Part shown: one piece after another, positions 7,740-16,878 of the stretch
Position numbering within the stretch: position 1 is the first letter of the stretch
Layout: each line of letters starts with the position of its first letter
Source of the DNA: Christensenella intestinihominis
GTDB lineage: Bacteria; Bacillota; Clostridia; Christensenellales; Christensenellaceae
DNA: 64,000 nt
Direction: 5' to 3'
Assembly: GCF_001678845.1 (NCBI RefSeq)
Contig: NZ_MAIQ01000001.1
Span: forward strand, 504,151-568,150
The notes under the pieces: generated by a model
What the model was told of the DNA's origin: nothing
Seen by the model: the letters and a program-made list of their open reading frames with translations, nothing else
The model's database searches: none
Position numbers and translations under genes: made by a program

Positions 7740-9392
7740 TCAGGAAATTTTCACTCCCACGATTTCCTGCCCTCGCGTTCCGACCACCAGCATATCCCCA
7801 AATACCGCCGGCGACGCTTCAATATTCGCCCCGAAATTCAGGCGCGAAAGCAGCCTTCCGGTACGTGCGTCAAGCAGGTCCATATCCCCCGCTGAATTGC
7901 ATACCACCAGATACGCGTTTCCGTCTTTATCATAGACGTCCACAGGCGAGCTCCATACGTATTTACCCGTGTGGTACCGCCACGCCTCTTCCCCGGTCTT
8001 TTTGTCCAGGGCGACAAGAATTCCCGCGCGAACCTGCGGCGTACGCGCGACAGGAAATATAACAAGGTCGGAGATATTGTGTTTCCCATTGATGCAGGTT
8101 GCCTGCACGCCCCCGGAAATGCCCGCTACCGTATTGCAGAGATATGTATGCTTCCACACATATTCGCCCGTAATGGCATTGATCTTAAAAAGGGGCACGT
8201 CTCCCAGCTTCAGCCTGCGGCTCGCTGTCCAGTGCAGCGACGTCGCGATATAAATATACGGAACATCCTCTTCCACGCTGAAAACCGGGGAACCGTTCGT
8301 ATCGTCCACCACGTCCTGCGCCCATACGATTTTCATGGTATTCATATCGATGCACATCAGGTTGCCGCCGTTGTCCGCAATATAAAGGTAATTATTCCAC
8401 ATCACGCCGCTGTCTTCCATTCCCAGCCAATAACTCTGCTCGCTGGAACGGCAGGTTTTATAGCGCAGCTTCACGATCTCCGAAGGATCAATCGAAAGCT
8501 CCCCGGTCTCCCGGTCGAATTTCGTGTTCAGCTTCATCGTATAAAGAATCCCGTTCTCACCGGGGGCAATCAGCGTATCCGTCTCTTCCGCGACAAGCAC
8601 CGAGCTGTCATAGCCGTGGAACTTGCGCAGGGCAAAAGGATCGTTCGCCCCAAATTCATACAGCTTTTTACAATCGATCAGGCTGTAAATAAAGCCGCGC
8701 GCCGGTTCGTCGCCGCACGAATCCCCCGGCCCAAGGTACAGCATCGGAATACCGCGCGGATCAAGCGCCCCCGCTCCCTTGAAGGGCAGGCCGACAAACA
8801 GGTCGTCGCGCGTCTTTTCCCCATCCTCGATATCGATAAAATAGACGTTTCCGTCCATCGTCGAGTAAATTGCTTCCGTAAGGCCTTCCTTTTGTTTCTT
8901 ATGCGGATAAATATTCATCAGCTTCCGAAGCTCCGGGGCCCACCGCACAATCAGGGGCTGGCCCGTCCAGCCGCTGCCCGTCCAAAAGCCTTTTCCGTAG
9001 CCCTTTTGCAGCCGCCCGGTGGAAACGGACCACGTTTTCTCCAATTTCCGGGGCTGGGCCGAAAGCGTTCCATATGCCGCCCCGCTCCGCAGGTTGTCGC
9101 CGCGGAAGGTAACAATGCCTTCCATATCCGTATAGGGCTTTTCCAGCGGGAAGGTAATCTCCTGCGGCCTTTGATATTCCTGCCGGATTACTCCGTCCAC
9201 CTCGAGGTCGCATTCAATTCCCAAATCTTCCTGCCTCGTCCCCTTTACCGGATGCGGCTGGTCTTTTATATTGCTTCTCTCCAGCGCTTCATAACGGTAC
9301 ACTTTATCAAACCGCCGGAATATCCGCAGGAAAAAGAGCACGACCGTATCCAGAGCCATCATAAATATCCGAAACCAACGACTTGTTTTCAT
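7740..9392 (-). CDS. Membrane-anchored PQQ-like beta-propeller protein
   Basis: This 550-residue protein starts at an ATG with GGGGGAG 5 bases upstream. A single N-terminal membrane helix or uncleaved signal (about residues 6-22) is followed by an extracytoplasmic region. Repeated propeller blades carry motifs such as STMDGNVYFIDIEDG, NGILYTMKLNTKFDRETGEL, NGGNLMCIDMNTMKIVWAQD, and LVALDKKTGEEAWRYHTGKY. The final blade reads SAGDMDLLDARTGRLLSRL. The fold is that of the PQQ/quinoprotein-like and BamB propellers. No quinoprotein dehydrogenase catalytic set is evident, so a binding or scaffold role is more likely. It lies 26 bases after pncB, probably cotranscribed but not obviously linked in function. 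Confidence 0.8.
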   Translation of the reverse strand: MKTSRWFRIFMMALDTVVLFFLRIFRRFDKVYRYEALERSNIKDQPHPVKGTRQEDLGIECDLEVDGVIRQEYQRPQEITFPLEKPYTDMEGIVTFRGDNLRSGAAYGTLSAQPRKLEKTWSVSTGRLQKGYGKGFWTGSGWTGQPLIVRWAPELRKLMNIYPHKKQKEGLTEAIYSTMDGNVYFIDIEDGEKTRDDLFVGLPFKGAGALDPRGIPMLYLGPGDSCGDEPARGFIYSLIDCKKLYEFGANDPFALRKFHGYDSSVLVAEETDTLIAPGENGILYTMKLNTKFDRETGELSIDPSEIVKLRYKTCRSSEQSYWLGMEDSGVMWNNYLYIADNGGNLMCIDMNTMKIVWAQDVVDDTNGSPVFSVEEDVPYIYIATSLHWTASRRLKLGDVPLFKINAITGEYVWKHTYLCNTVAGISGGVQATCINGKHNISDLVIFPVARTPQVRAGILVALDKKTGEEAWRYHTGKYVWSSPVDVYDKDGNAYLVVCNSAGDMDLLDARTGRLLSRLNFGANIEASPAVFGDMLVVGTRGQEIVGVKIS

Positions 9393-9418
9393 TTATTCTC
9401 CCCCGGTGCAAAACCAGC

Positions 9419-10846
9419 TTATTTCTGCTCGTTCAGCAGCTTTTTCTTCAGGTTGTAAAGCTCGTCCGACAAATCCACCTTATAAAGATGCGGGCGCTTA
9501 ATCCTTTTGAATTCATCCCAGAAGCTTGCCATATCTTTCCTGGCGTATTCCTGGATATCCTTCAGCGAGGGAGATTCATACACCTGCTTCCCATCCACAA
9601 ACACCGGCACAAGCAAATCCCTGATTTCATAATCCGTAAGCGTCATTTTCTTCCACGTTTCAATCGGGTCGAAAATCGTGAGGGGCTTTTCGGGGTCTAT
9701 CGTCTCATTCTCAAGCATAATCAGGTCGGCAATCGCCATGTGGTCTTCTTTGCCGTAAATACGCGCCACCTTCTTGATCCCGGGGTTGGTGATTTTCCAT
9801 ACGTTCTCGCTGACCTTTAGTTTGGGAACGATCTTTCCGTTCTCCACATTCGCGCTCAGTTTGTACACTCCCCCGAGGGCTGGATGGTCGTGCCCCGTAA
9901 TCAGGCGCGTCCCCACGCCCCAAACGTCAATTTTGGCTCCTTGCTGCTTGAGGTCCGCAATGGTATATTCATCGAGGTCGCTCGAGGCAAAAATCCGCGC
10001 ATCCGGGAATCCCGCATCGTCGAGCATCTTGCGCGCCTGCTTGGATAGATATGCCAGGTCTCCCGAATCGAGACGCACGCCCACCGGCTCATATCCTTTT
10101 TCCCGCAGTTCCTTAAAGACGGTGATTGCATTGGGAATTCCGCTTTTAAGCGTGTCGTAGGTATCTACAAGCAGCATACAGCCCGAAGGGAACGTATTGG
10201 CATAAGCGCGGAATGCAGAAAGCTCGTCCGGAAAGCTCATTACCCAGCTGTGGGCATGCGTCCCGGCGGCCGTCGCGCCAAACATCTGCGCCGTGAGGAC
10301 ATTGGACGTAGAGGTGCATCCGCCGATAATCGCCGCGCGCGCGCCATAGATTCCCGCATCCGGCCCCTGTGCGCGCCGGAGCCCGAATTCAAGCACGGGA
10401 TCGCCCTGCGCCGCATACACGACCCGGCTCGCCTTGGTGGCAATCAGGGTCTGATGGTTCACAAGGTTCAATAGTGCCGTTTCCACAAGCTGGCCCTGGC
10501 TGATGGGCGCGCTCACACGCACCAGCGGCTCCATCGGGAATACCACGGTTCCCTCGGGAATCGCGTATATTTCCCCTGTGAACCGGAACTCCCGCAGGTA
10601 ATCCATGAATTCTTCGTCGAACAGGTCCAGCGAGCGTAAATACCGGATATCCTCTTCCTCAAACCTCAGGTTGTTAATCAGCTCGATTACCTGCTCGAGG
10701 CCCGCGCATACCGCATAGTTGGTTTCGTCTCCCTGCCGACGGAAAAAGAGGTCGTATACCGCTTTTTCGTTGTGCTTCCCTGCCTTGAAGTACCCATACA
10801 TCATTGTCAATTGATACAGGTCCGTCATCATCGTCAAATTTCTCAC
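9419..10846 (-). CDS. pncB: Nicotinate phosphoribosyltransferase
   Basis: The 475-residue product begins at GTG (10846), 9 bases after AGAGG. It has the NAPRTase N-terminus (MMTDLYQLTMMYGYFKAGKH), FDLFFRR-type and ATKASRVVYAA segments, the FGLRRAQGPDAGIYGARAA region, GTHAHSWVMSFPDE with the phosphorylatable histidine, and VRLDSGDLAYLSKQARKMLD. It joins nicotinate and PRPP to form nicotinate mononucleotide for NAD salvage. It precedes the PQQ-propeller gene on the same strand, and its own promoter region follows the lgt terminator. Confidence 0.96.
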   Translation of the reverse strand: MRNLTMMTDLYQLTMMYGYFKAGKHNEKAVYDLFFRRQGDETNYAVCAGLEQVIELINNLRFEEEDIRYLRSLDLFDEEFMDYLREFRFTGEIYAIPEGTVVFPMEPLVRVSAPISQGQLVETALLNLVNHQTLIATKASRVVYAAQGDPVLEFGLRRAQGPDAGIYGARAAIIGGCTSTSNVLTAQMFGATAAGTHAHSWVMSFPDELSAFRAYANTFPSGCMLLVDTYDTLKSGIPNAITVFKELREKGYEPVGVRLDSGDLAYLSKQARKMLDDAGFPDARIFASSDLDEYTIADLKQQGAKIDVWGVGTRLITGHDHPALGGVYKLSANVENGKIVPKLKVSENVWKITNPGIKKVARIYGKEDHMAIADLIMLENETIDPEKPLTIFDPIETWKKMTLTDYEIRDLLVPVFVDGKQVYESPSLKDIQEYARKDMASFWDEFKRIKRPHLYKVDLSDELYNLKKKLLNEQK

Positions 10847-10869
10847 AACATAATACCTCTTAAATCAAA

Positions 10870-10893
10870 ATTTAAGGGCGGAAAAATCCGCCC
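10870..10893 (-). terminator. Terminator of lgt
   Basis: On the minus strand GGGCGG (10893-10888), loop ATTTTT, CCGCCC (10881-10876), followed by TTAAATTTT. Confidence 0.75.
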
Positions 10894-10905
10894 GTTTTCG
10901 TCACC

Positions 10906-11760
10906 TTATGCTTCTGCGTTTTTAAAGTCCTTGCAATACCGTCCCTCATAGAGCACATCCGGCTTGTTCCGCTTACGCATCACCAGGATGTATACCACCC
11001 CGATAACAACCAAAACCAGCGAAAGAAGCTGCGACACCGGCATCCCGAAACCGGTCTGCAATGTGGATACGCGAATCCCCTCAATCCAGAACCGGCCGAT
11101 TCCATATCCGATCAGGTACATCGCAAACACATTCCCGTCGTGCTTTGCCCGGCGCGCATACAAAAGGAGCAGGACCATCACGCCAATATCCCACATGCTT
11201 TCATAGAAAAAGGTTGCCTGCACCCACTGGTTGATGACCCATTCCGTACCGGTAAACCGCTCCTCAATATACACCGCATACGGGAAAAACTGCAAATTCG
11301 GGTCCGTAACAATATTGCCGAACGCTTCCTGGTTGACAAAATTGCCCCAGCGCCCGATGGCCTGCCCCAAAACAAGTCCCGGCGCACAAATGTCAAGCAG
11401 CCTGCCGAGGGGGAATTTCCGCCATTTCGAGAGAATAACCGCCGCCACCACGCCGCCGATAATCGCACCATAAATTGCGATTCCGCCGTTCCACACAGCC
11501 ACGATTTCCTCCGGATGCTGGGAATAATAATCCCATTCAAACGCAACGTAATAAATGCGTGCGCCCACAATCGCCAGCGGCAGCGCCAGGATCATAAAAT
11601 CCACCAGAAGCTCCGAGGTATAACCGCGGCGCTTCGCCTCACGAACCGCCAAAAGTACGCCCGCGACAATCCCCACAGCAATCAATATTCCATACCAGGC
11701 AATATCCAGCCCTTCGATTCCAAATAAATTGTGAATCGCTATCTTATCCGGAGCACCCAT
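10906..11760 (-). CDS. lgt: Prolipoprotein diacylglyceryl transferase
   Basis: The 284-residue product has seven or so membrane helices and the Lgt signature: GARIYYVAFEWDYY with HPEEIVAVWNGGIAIYGAIIGG, then GLVLGQAIGRWGNFVNQEAFG (the invariant arginine and NxEA segment), and GIGRFWIEGIRVSTL. It adds diacylglycerol to the lipobox cysteine of prolipoproteins. Targets in this window include the proteins at 17219 and 63161. The start ATG has GGAG 6 bases before it. It lies 10 bases after the acyl-CoA ligase gene, probably in one transcript. Confidence 0.97.
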   Translation of the reverse strand: MGAPDKIAIHNLFGIEGLDIAWYGILIAVGIVAGVLLAVREAKRRGYTSELLVDFMILALPLAIVGARIYYVAFEWDYYSQHPEEIVAVWNGGIAIYGAIIGGVVAAVILSKWRKFPLGRLLDICAPGLVLGQAIGRWGNFVNQEAFGNIVTDPNLQFFPYAVYIEERFTGTEWVINQWVQATFFYESMWDIGVMVLLLLYARRAKHDGNVFAMYLIGYGIGRFWIEGIRVSTLQTGFGMPVSQLLSLVLVVIGVVYILVMRKRNKPDVLYEGRYCKDFKNAEA

Positions 11761-11770
11761 TTATATCTCC

Positions 11771-13435
11771 TCACGCGGTTTCAATTTTCGCCGCATCTTT
11801 CAGGTTCAATTCTTCAATCGCCCATTCGCGCATCTTAAATTTCTGTATCTTCATGCTCGCCGTCATCGGGAATTCCTTGACAAACCGGACATAGCGCGGA
11901 GCCTTGAAACGGGATAATCCGTTTTTGACAAATTCAATCATTTCTTCCTCCGTCGCTTCCGCGTCTTCTTTCAGAATGATGCACGCCAATACTTCCTCGC
12001 CATAGCGCTTATCCGGCACGCCGATCACCTGTACGTCGCGCACCTTGTCGTTCGTGTACAGGAATTCCTCGATCTCCCGCGGATAAATGTTTTCTCCGCC
12101 GCGGATAATCATATCCTTCAGGCGTCCCGTAATTTTGAAATATCCGTCCTTATCCATCGTGCCAAGGTCCCCGGTGTGCAGCCATCCATCCTTGTCGATG
12201 GCCTGCGCCGTGGCCTCCGGCATTTTGTAGTATCCCTTCATCAAATTATACCCGCGCGCAACGATTTCTCCCTGCGTGTCAAACGGCACGTCCTCGCCGG
12301 TTTCCGGGTCAATGATCTTTGCTTCCACATGCGGGATTTTTTTGCCTACCGTCGCAACACGCACCTCGATCGGATCGTCCGTGCTTGTCATCGTGATTGC
12401 CGGGGAAGACTCCGTCTGCCCGTATGTAATCGTAATTTCCTGCATATTCATATCCGACATTGCCCGCTTCATAAACTCGATCGGGCACGGCGAACCCGCC
12501 ATGATTCCCGTCCGCAGCGTTGAAAAGTCATACTTGCTGAAATCCGGATGGTCCAGCATGGAAATAAACATCGTCGGCACGCCGTGTACCGCCGTACATT
12601 TCTCGCTTTGGATGGCCCCCATTACCTTTAAAGGGTTGAAATGATCAATCAGTATCATCGAGGCCGCATGGGTGTAGGATGCCATTACCCCAAGCACGCA
12701 CCCAAAGCAATGGAACAGCGGAACCGGAATACACAGCCTGTCCTCATGCGTCAGTTTCATGCAGTCCCCGATTGCCATTCCGTTATTGACCAGGTTGTAA
12801 TGCGTCAGCATAACGCCCTTCGGGAATCCTGTCGTCCCGGAGGTGTACTGCATATTGATTACGTCGTGAATGTCAAGCTCCCGCTTTCTGGCCTCGAGCT
12901 CTTCCTGGCTTACCTTATCCGCAAACGCAAGGATATCATTCCACTGGTACATCCCCGCCGGCGTCTCCTGATCGAGGAAAATAACATTTTTTAAATACGG
13001 CAGGCGTTCCGAGGAAAGCTTTCCCGGCTCGCATTCCTTGAGCTCCGGGCACAGGCCGTAAATATGGTCCACGTAATTGTTGTCCTTTACGCCTTCCATC
13101 ATAATCAGCGTCATCGTATCGCTTTGCTTCAAAAGGTATTCAAGCTCGAACTGCTTGTAATTTGTATTGACCGTAACCATGACCGCCCCCATTTTGGCGG
13201 TGGCAAACTGCGTAATCATCCATTCGGGATAATTGCTCGCCCAGATAGAGACCTTATCTCCCTTCCCGATTCCCATTCCCATGAACGCGCGGGCAAAGAG
13301 ATCGGTAAGCTCATTAAATTCCTTATAAGAATAACGGACATTCAGATATGGCGAAACCAGGCAATCCTGGTCCGGGTACAACCCCGCTTGCTTTTCCAGC
13401 AAATCGCCAATCGTTATTTCCATCAGTGCAGACAT
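11771..13435 (-). CDS. AMP-forming acyl-CoA synthetase (FadD-like)
   Basis: The start is the ATG at 13435 (MSALMEITIGDLLEKQAG), 7 bases after AAGGAGG; the upstream in-frame ATG at 13459 lacks a site. The 554-residue enzyme shows the ANL-superfamily motifs in order: YTSGTTGFPKGVMLTH (P-loop), YGQTESSPAITMTS, GWLHTGDLGTMDKDGYFK, GRLKDMIIRGGENIYPREIE, and the C-terminal catalytic lysine in MTASMKIQKFKMRE. It activates a fatty or other carboxylic acid through an acyl-adenylate to the CoA thioester. Chain length cannot be read from the sequence. It lies upstream of lgt, possibly supplying the lipid side of envelope metabolism. Confidence 0.9.
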   Translation of the reverse strand: MSALMEITIGDLLEKQAGLYPDQDCLVSPYLNVRYSYKEFNELTDLFARAFMGMGIGKGDKVSIWASNYPEWMITQFATAKMGAVMVTVNTNYKQFELEYLLKQSDTMTLIMMEGVKDNNYVDHIYGLCPELKECEPGKLSSERLPYLKNVIFLDQETPAGMYQWNDILAFADKVSQEELEARKRELDIHDVINMQYTSGTTGFPKGVMLTHYNLVNNGMAIGDCMKLTHEDRLCIPVPLFHCFGCVLGVMASYTHAASMILIDHFNPLKVMGAIQSEKCTAVHGVPTMFISMLDHPDFSKYDFSTLRTGIMAGSPCPIEFMKRAMSDMNMQEITITYGQTESSPAITMTSTDDPIEVRVATVGKKIPHVEAKIIDPETGEDVPFDTQGEIVARGYNLMKGYYKMPEATAQAIDKDGWLHTGDLGTMDKDGYFKITGRLKDMIIRGGENIYPREIEEFLYTNDKVRDVQVIGVPDKRYGEEVLACIILKEDAEATEEEMIEFVKNGLSRFKAPRYVRFVKEFPMTASMKIQKFKMREWAIEELNLKDAAKIETA

Positions 13436-13550
13436 ATCGGTGCCTCCTTGAAAATTCATTCAAACTTAACTTTTTTATTTTAACAAAAAAGAATTCTTTA
13501 CGCAACATGCCGCCCCAAAAGATTTTATGTCCTTTGCGGAAAAACGATGC

Positions 13551-13579
13551 TTGACAACCCGCCGGAACAATGTTACGCT
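13551..13579 (+). promoter_or_regulatory. Promoter of the yhbD-bactofilin operon
   Basis: TTGACA (13551-13556), a 17-base spacer and TACGCT (13574-13579). It sits in the gap between the divergent acyl-CoA ligase and yhbD genes. The start codon is about 100 bases downstream. Confidence 0.65.
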
Positions 13580-13605
13580 ATTTCATGTAATAAAACATTG
13601 TTTCG
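13566..13605 (+). promoter_or_regulatory. Pair of direct-repeat palindromic operator candidates
   Basis: AACAATGTTACG (13566-13577) and AACATTGTTTCG (13594-13605) are the same AACAnTGTTnCG sequence 28 bases apart. Each contains a palindrome AACA-n-TGTT. The first covers the -10 element, so repression is likely. The YhbD-type protein encoded just downstream has a helix-turn-helix-like start and is the natural candidate ligand. Confidence 0.5.
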
Positions 13606-13687
13606 TTACATCGGGCAACCGGAACCCTGTCCCCCCGAAACGGTTTTATTCCATGCAAAACAGTAAAACAGGAATGGAAGTACGAAT

Positions 13688-14314
13688 ATGAATATCGATC
13701 ATTTGATTTCAAAAAAAGATTTGCTGGCAGTGATGGGAATTTCATACGGGCAGCTTTACCGCTGGAAGCGGCAGCGGCTTATTCCGGAGGAATGGTTTTT
13801 AAAGCAATCCGCCTATACGGGGCAGGAAACTTTTTTCCCGCGCGAACAGATTTTGAGCCGCATCCAGTCGATTTTAGAGTTAAAGGACAAATACTCGCTG
13901 GACGAACTCGCAAGGCTTCTCTCTCCCCAGGCGCCGGGAACCGAATTTTACCGGGAAGAGCTTACGACTTTCGCCGAAATCGATCAAAAAATCCTGGGCG
14001 GCCTTCCCGCGGATAAAAAATACACTTATCCGGAACTCGGCTTCCTGTCCGCGCTTTCCTCCCTTCCCCTTTCCGGGGAAGAATTGGCCCTTCTTGTCCA
14101 AAAAGGGTTTGCATACGCGGGAATCCGCGAAGCGAAAGGATGCGTCGTCTTTTCCGCCGGAGGAAAAACTTGCCTCGTTTTCACCGATTCGGCAGGAGCC
14201 CTTAATTTTGACAAAGACGTACAGGTTCTCGGCGTATTTTCATTGGATGAAGAAACGGCAAAGCTGAAAATGAAATATGAAAACGAGAAAAGACAAAAAG
14301 GTTCGCAGGGATAA
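13688..14314 (+). CDS. YhbD-like (DUF4004) DNA-binding-type protein
   Basis: The 208-residue product starts with a MerR-like winged helix: LISKKDLLAVMGISYGQLYRWKRQ, LIPEEWFLKQSAYTGQETFF, and then LSRIQSILELKDKYSLDELA. The C-terminal part (about 95-205) is of unknown fold. The family occurs as YhbD beside the bactofilin-like YhbE/YhbF in Bacillus, and the same pairing is seen here with a gap of 17 bases to a bactofilin gene. A regulator of the bactofilin, acting on its own promoter, is a reasonable inference. The ATG has GGAAG 7 bases before it. Confidence 0.8.
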   Translation: MNIDHLISKKDLLAVMGISYGQLYRWKRQRLIPEEWFLKQSAYTGQETFFPREQILSRIQSILELKDKYSLDELARLLSPQAPGTEFYREELTTFAEIDQKILGGLPADKKYTYPELGFLSALSSLPLSGEELALLVQKGFAYAGIREAKGCVVFSAGGKTCLVFTDSAGALNFDKDVQVLGVFSLDEETAKLKMKYENEKRQKGSQG

Positions 14315-14331
14315 ACAGGAGGATAAAAAAT

Positions 14332-14931
14332 ATGCAGGATTTTTCTTTTGACGGCAAAGGCACAATGAACGGAGGGGAATACTCCACAATCATCATTGAC
14401 GGAATCGCGGAATGCACGGGCGACCTGAAGGCGGAGCACCTTGATATCGACGGAATTTTCAAATGCGCCGGGGCGGTTGACGCCGGCATCGTCGAATGCG
14501 ACGGCGTCGCCGAATTTGGCGCAGGGGTATCCGCAAAAAAAGTTATTGCGGACGGCGTGGTGAAGCTAAAACGGCTTGAGGCCGACGAAATCGACTGCGA
14601 CGGTTACATCAAGGCGGAGGGCGAGGTGTCGGCAGATACGATGCAGGTCGACGGCTGTATCCACGCAAAGGAAATCGTGGGTGATAATATCGATATCAAT
14701 TCCCGTTCCGGAAAAATTTCGGGCTTCCTTACCCGGAAAACGTCGGCTATCGATCTGATTGAAGCGACAACCGTCAGGCTTCGGGGCGTAACCGCGCAGA
14801 CCGTAAGCGGAAAAGATATTACAATCGGCCCCCATTGCAAAATCAAAACGGTCGATTGCAGCGGAACGCTTTCTATCGACAAAAAAGCAAAGGTCGAAAA
14901 CATCACCGGAGAGTATACAATTATTGAATAG
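14332..14931 (+). CDS. Bactofilin-family polymer-forming protein (YhbE-like)
   Basis: The 199-residue protein is built of short beta repeats rich in glycine, aspartate and isoleucine, as in the bactofilin right-handed beta-helix: GGEYSTIIIDGIAECTGDLK, HLDIDGIFKCAGAVDAG, KVIADGVVKLKRLEADEIDC, GEVSADTMQVDGCIHAKEIV, and EATTVRLRGVTAQTV. Bactofilins polymerise without nucleotide into cytoskeletal filaments. No membrane anchor is visible. AGGAGG precedes the ATG by 9 bases. It is the last gene of a two-gene operon ending in a terminator. Confidence 0.85.
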   Translation: MQDFSFDGKGTMNGGEYSTIIIDGIAECTGDLKAEHLDIDGIFKCAGAVDAGIVECDGVAEFGAGVSAKKVIADGVVKLKRLEADEIDCDGYIKAEGEVSADTMQVDGCIHAKEIVGDNIDINSRSGKISGFLTRKTSAIDLIEATTVRLRGVTAQTVSGKDITIGPHCKIKTVDCSGTLSIDKKAKVENITGEYTIIE

Positions 14932-14954
14932 GCATACTTTCCCATGAATACACG

Positions 14955-14995
14955 AATCCCTCCACCGCGTTTTTGCGGCGGAGGGATTTCTGTTT
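14955..14995 (+). terminator. Terminator of the yhbD-bactofilin operon
   Basis: AATCCCTCCACCGC (14955-14968) pairs with GCGGCGGAGGGATT (14975-14988) with one mismatch, followed by TCTGTTTTC. Confidence 0.8.
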
Positions 14996-15061
14996 TCGTG
15001 CCCTGCGAATCCCCTGTCCTAATCAGACGGCGATCCCTTGTGATAAACCGTGAAGCCCGGT

Positions 15062-16342
15062 TCAGTAAACTTTAAATGCATCTTTCCCCGCATAGACGGC
15101 TGCGTCTCCAAGCGCTTCTTCGATCCGCAAAAGCCGGTTATATTTGGCTACGCGGTCCGTTCGTGCAGGAGCGCCGGTTTTAATTTGCCCTACGCCGGAC
15201 GCCACTGCGATGTCGGCGATGCTGGTATCCTCCGTCTCCCCCGAGCGATGGGAAACAATTGCTTTATATCCCGCATTTCTCGCCGTTTCAATGGCTTCAA
15301 AGGTCTCGGTCAGCGTGCCGATCTGGTTTACTTTGACCAGGATCGAATTTCCGGCATGCTCCCTGATTCCTTTTTTGAGGCGCCCGGTGTTGGTAACAAA
15401 CAGGTCGTCGCCGACAAGCTGCACCGGCACTTCCCGTGTAAGCCTGGTCCATCCCTGCCAGTCGCGGTCGGCAAGGCCGTCTTCAATCGAAAGGATCGGA
15501 AACTCATCCGCCAGCTTTTTCAGGTGGCCGATCAATTCCTCCGTGCTTAGCTGCTGCCTGCGCTTTAAAAGCGTATATTTGCCGTCCGCATACCATTCGC
15601 TGGCCGCCGCATCAAGCGCAATGCCGATTTCATCCGTGGTGCGTCCCGCCGCTTTGATCGCCTCGAGAATCGTACGTATTGCGGCCTCGTCACTCTCGAG
15701 GTCCGGCGCAAAGCCGCCCTCGTCGCCTACGGCCGTCGACAGTCCCCTGCCCTCGAGAATCGCCCCCAAAGCATGATAGACTTCAACGCCCCAGCGAAGC
15801 GCTTCATGGAAGCTCCCCGCCCCAAACGGAACAATCATGAATTCCTGGATGTCAATATTATTGGAAGCATGCTTGCCGCCATTCAGAATATTCATCATCG
15901 GCACAGGCAAAACACGCGCCATTGCTCCGCCCAAATAGTGATAAAGCGGAATTTGCATTGCTTCCGCAGCCGCGCGGGCATTGGCAAGCGATATGGCAAG
16001 GATTGCATTTGCCCCGAATGCCGATTTCGTATCCGTCCCGTCCGCTTCAATCATGACGCGGTCGATAAGAATCTGCCGGGCGGCGTCCAGGCCCGTGAGT
16101 ATTCCGGCAATCTTTTCGTCGATGTTGCGCACTGCCGTAAGGACTCCCTTGCCGCCAAAACGGTTTTGATCTCCATCGCGCAGCTCATGCGCTTCAAACA
16201 TTCCCGTCGAAGCGCCCGACGGAACGCTCGCCGTTCCTTTCGCCCCGCAGGCAAGCGTAACTTCGGCCTCAACCGTGGGGTTCCCCCGCGAGTCAATCAC
16301 CTCCCGGCCGTGTACGGAAACGATTTCAAATCTTTGTTTCAT
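15062..16342 (-). CDS. eno: Enolase
   Basis: The 426-residue enzyme has [87 protein letters not shown], the metal-binding acidic positions ([31 protein letters not shown]), the catalytic lysine in [15 protein letters not shown], and [18 protein letters not shown]. It interconverts 2-phosphoglycerate and phosphoenolpyruvate. It stands alone on the minus strand, with no glycolytic neighbours here. Its ribosome binding site (AGGA, 11 bases upstream) is modest for such a gene. Confidence 0.98.
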   Translation of the reverse strand: MKQRFEIVSVHGREVIDSRGNPTVEAEVTLACGAKGTASVPSGASTGMFEAHELRDGDQNRFGGKGVLTAVRNIDEKIAGILTGLDAARQILIDRVMIEADGTDTKSAFGANAILAISLANARAAAEAMQIPLYHYLGGAMARVLPVPMMNILNGGKHASNNIDIQEFMIVPFGAGSFHEALRWGVEVYHALGAILEGRGLSTAVGDEGGFAPDLESDEAAIRTILEAIKAAGRTTDEIGIALDAAASEWYADGKYTLLKRRQQLSTEELIGHLKKLADEFPILSIEDGLADRDWQGWTRLTREVPVQLVGDDLFVTNTGRLKKGIREHAGNSILVKVNQIGTLTETFEAIETARNAGYKAIVSHRSGETEDTSIADIAVASGVGQIKTGAPARTDRVAKYNRLLRIEEALGDAAVYAGKDAFKVY

Positions 16343-16514
16343 TTTTACGCACTTCCTTTTCTGGATTCTAAAAATAGATAAACACAGGACGATTTTTTAT
16401 TCCTTTTTCCTTTTAAAAAGCTGATTTTTAATGAAATAAACCGCCGGGCCAAGCGAAAGAATTTAAAAATAATGTCACAAAAATAGGGTTTACAACCAGG
16501 AATGATTATGATAT

Positions 16515-16520
16515 TATAAT
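16515..16520 (+). promoter_or_regulatory. Probable -10 element of the 6S RNA
   Basis: TATAAT with a poorly spaced TTTACA at 16489-16494 (20 bases). A second possible -10, TATAGT, lies at 16535-16540. The exact start of the RNA is therefore uncertain by about 20 bases. Confidence 0.5.
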
Positions 16521-16540
16521 ACACGAAAATCAGATATAGT

Positions 16541-16717
16541 TTTCCTGGAGTGTGCGTTACGCTTTGTATTTTAAACCCACATTCTAAATTCGGGAATCTG
16601 GGTTTTGCAGCGGTGAGCAAGTCTGTTACGTGCGGAAAGCCTGAAGCTGTGAACAGGATACCCACCTGCCGTGAGGCGGGTTTTAGAAGCAAGGCGGACG
16701 GCACTTTGGGGTCATTT
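16541..16717 (+). ncRNA. ssrS: 6S RNA
   Basis: The sequence has the clostridial 6S layout. A closing stem pairs CCTGGAGTG near 16545 with CACTTTGGGG near 16703-16712. The central region contains TTTTGCAGCGGTGAGC and GTGCGGAAAGCC, and the conserved 3-prime hairpin is GGATACCCACCTGCC-GTGA-GGCGGGTTTTAGAA followed by CAAGGCGGACGG. 6S RNA mimics an open promoter and holds the housekeeping RNA polymerase in stationary phase. Ends are estimated to within about 15 bases. The tRNA-Gln begins about 10 bases later, and no terminator lies between them. Confidence 0.88.
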
Positions 16718-16726
16718 TAAAGAGAT

Positions 16727-16800
16727 AGCGGAATTGTGTAATGGTAGCACAAACGACTCTGACTCGTTTAGTTAAGGTTCGAGCCCTTATTCCGCTGCCA
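16727..16800 (+). tRNA. tRNA-Gln (anticodon CTG)
   Basis: The cloverleaf is clear: acceptor AGCGGAA/TTCCGCT, D stem GTGT/GCAC, anticodon stem AACGA/TCGTT with loop CTCTGAC giving CTG, T stem TAAGG/CCTTA with loop TTCGAGC, discriminator G and encoded CCA. Confidence 0.96.
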
Positions 16801-16826
16801 CGTCGCAGCAAACTGCGCTGCACTTC

Positions 16827-16852
16827 AAAGCCTCGCTTTTAGCGAGGCTTTT
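16827..16852 (+). terminator. Terminator after tRNA-Gln
   Basis: AAAGCCTCGCT (16827-16837) and AGCGAGGCTTTT (16841-16852) form a strong hairpin ending in T residues. Confidence 0.85.
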
Positions 16853-16878
16853 GCGTATGCTTCGTTGCCGCTCCTTTT

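Noticed and set aside
16345..16704. Minus-strand open frame of 119 codons
   Set aside because: It lies across the 6S RNA and the eno upstream region, with no ribosome binding site. The RNA explains the sequence.
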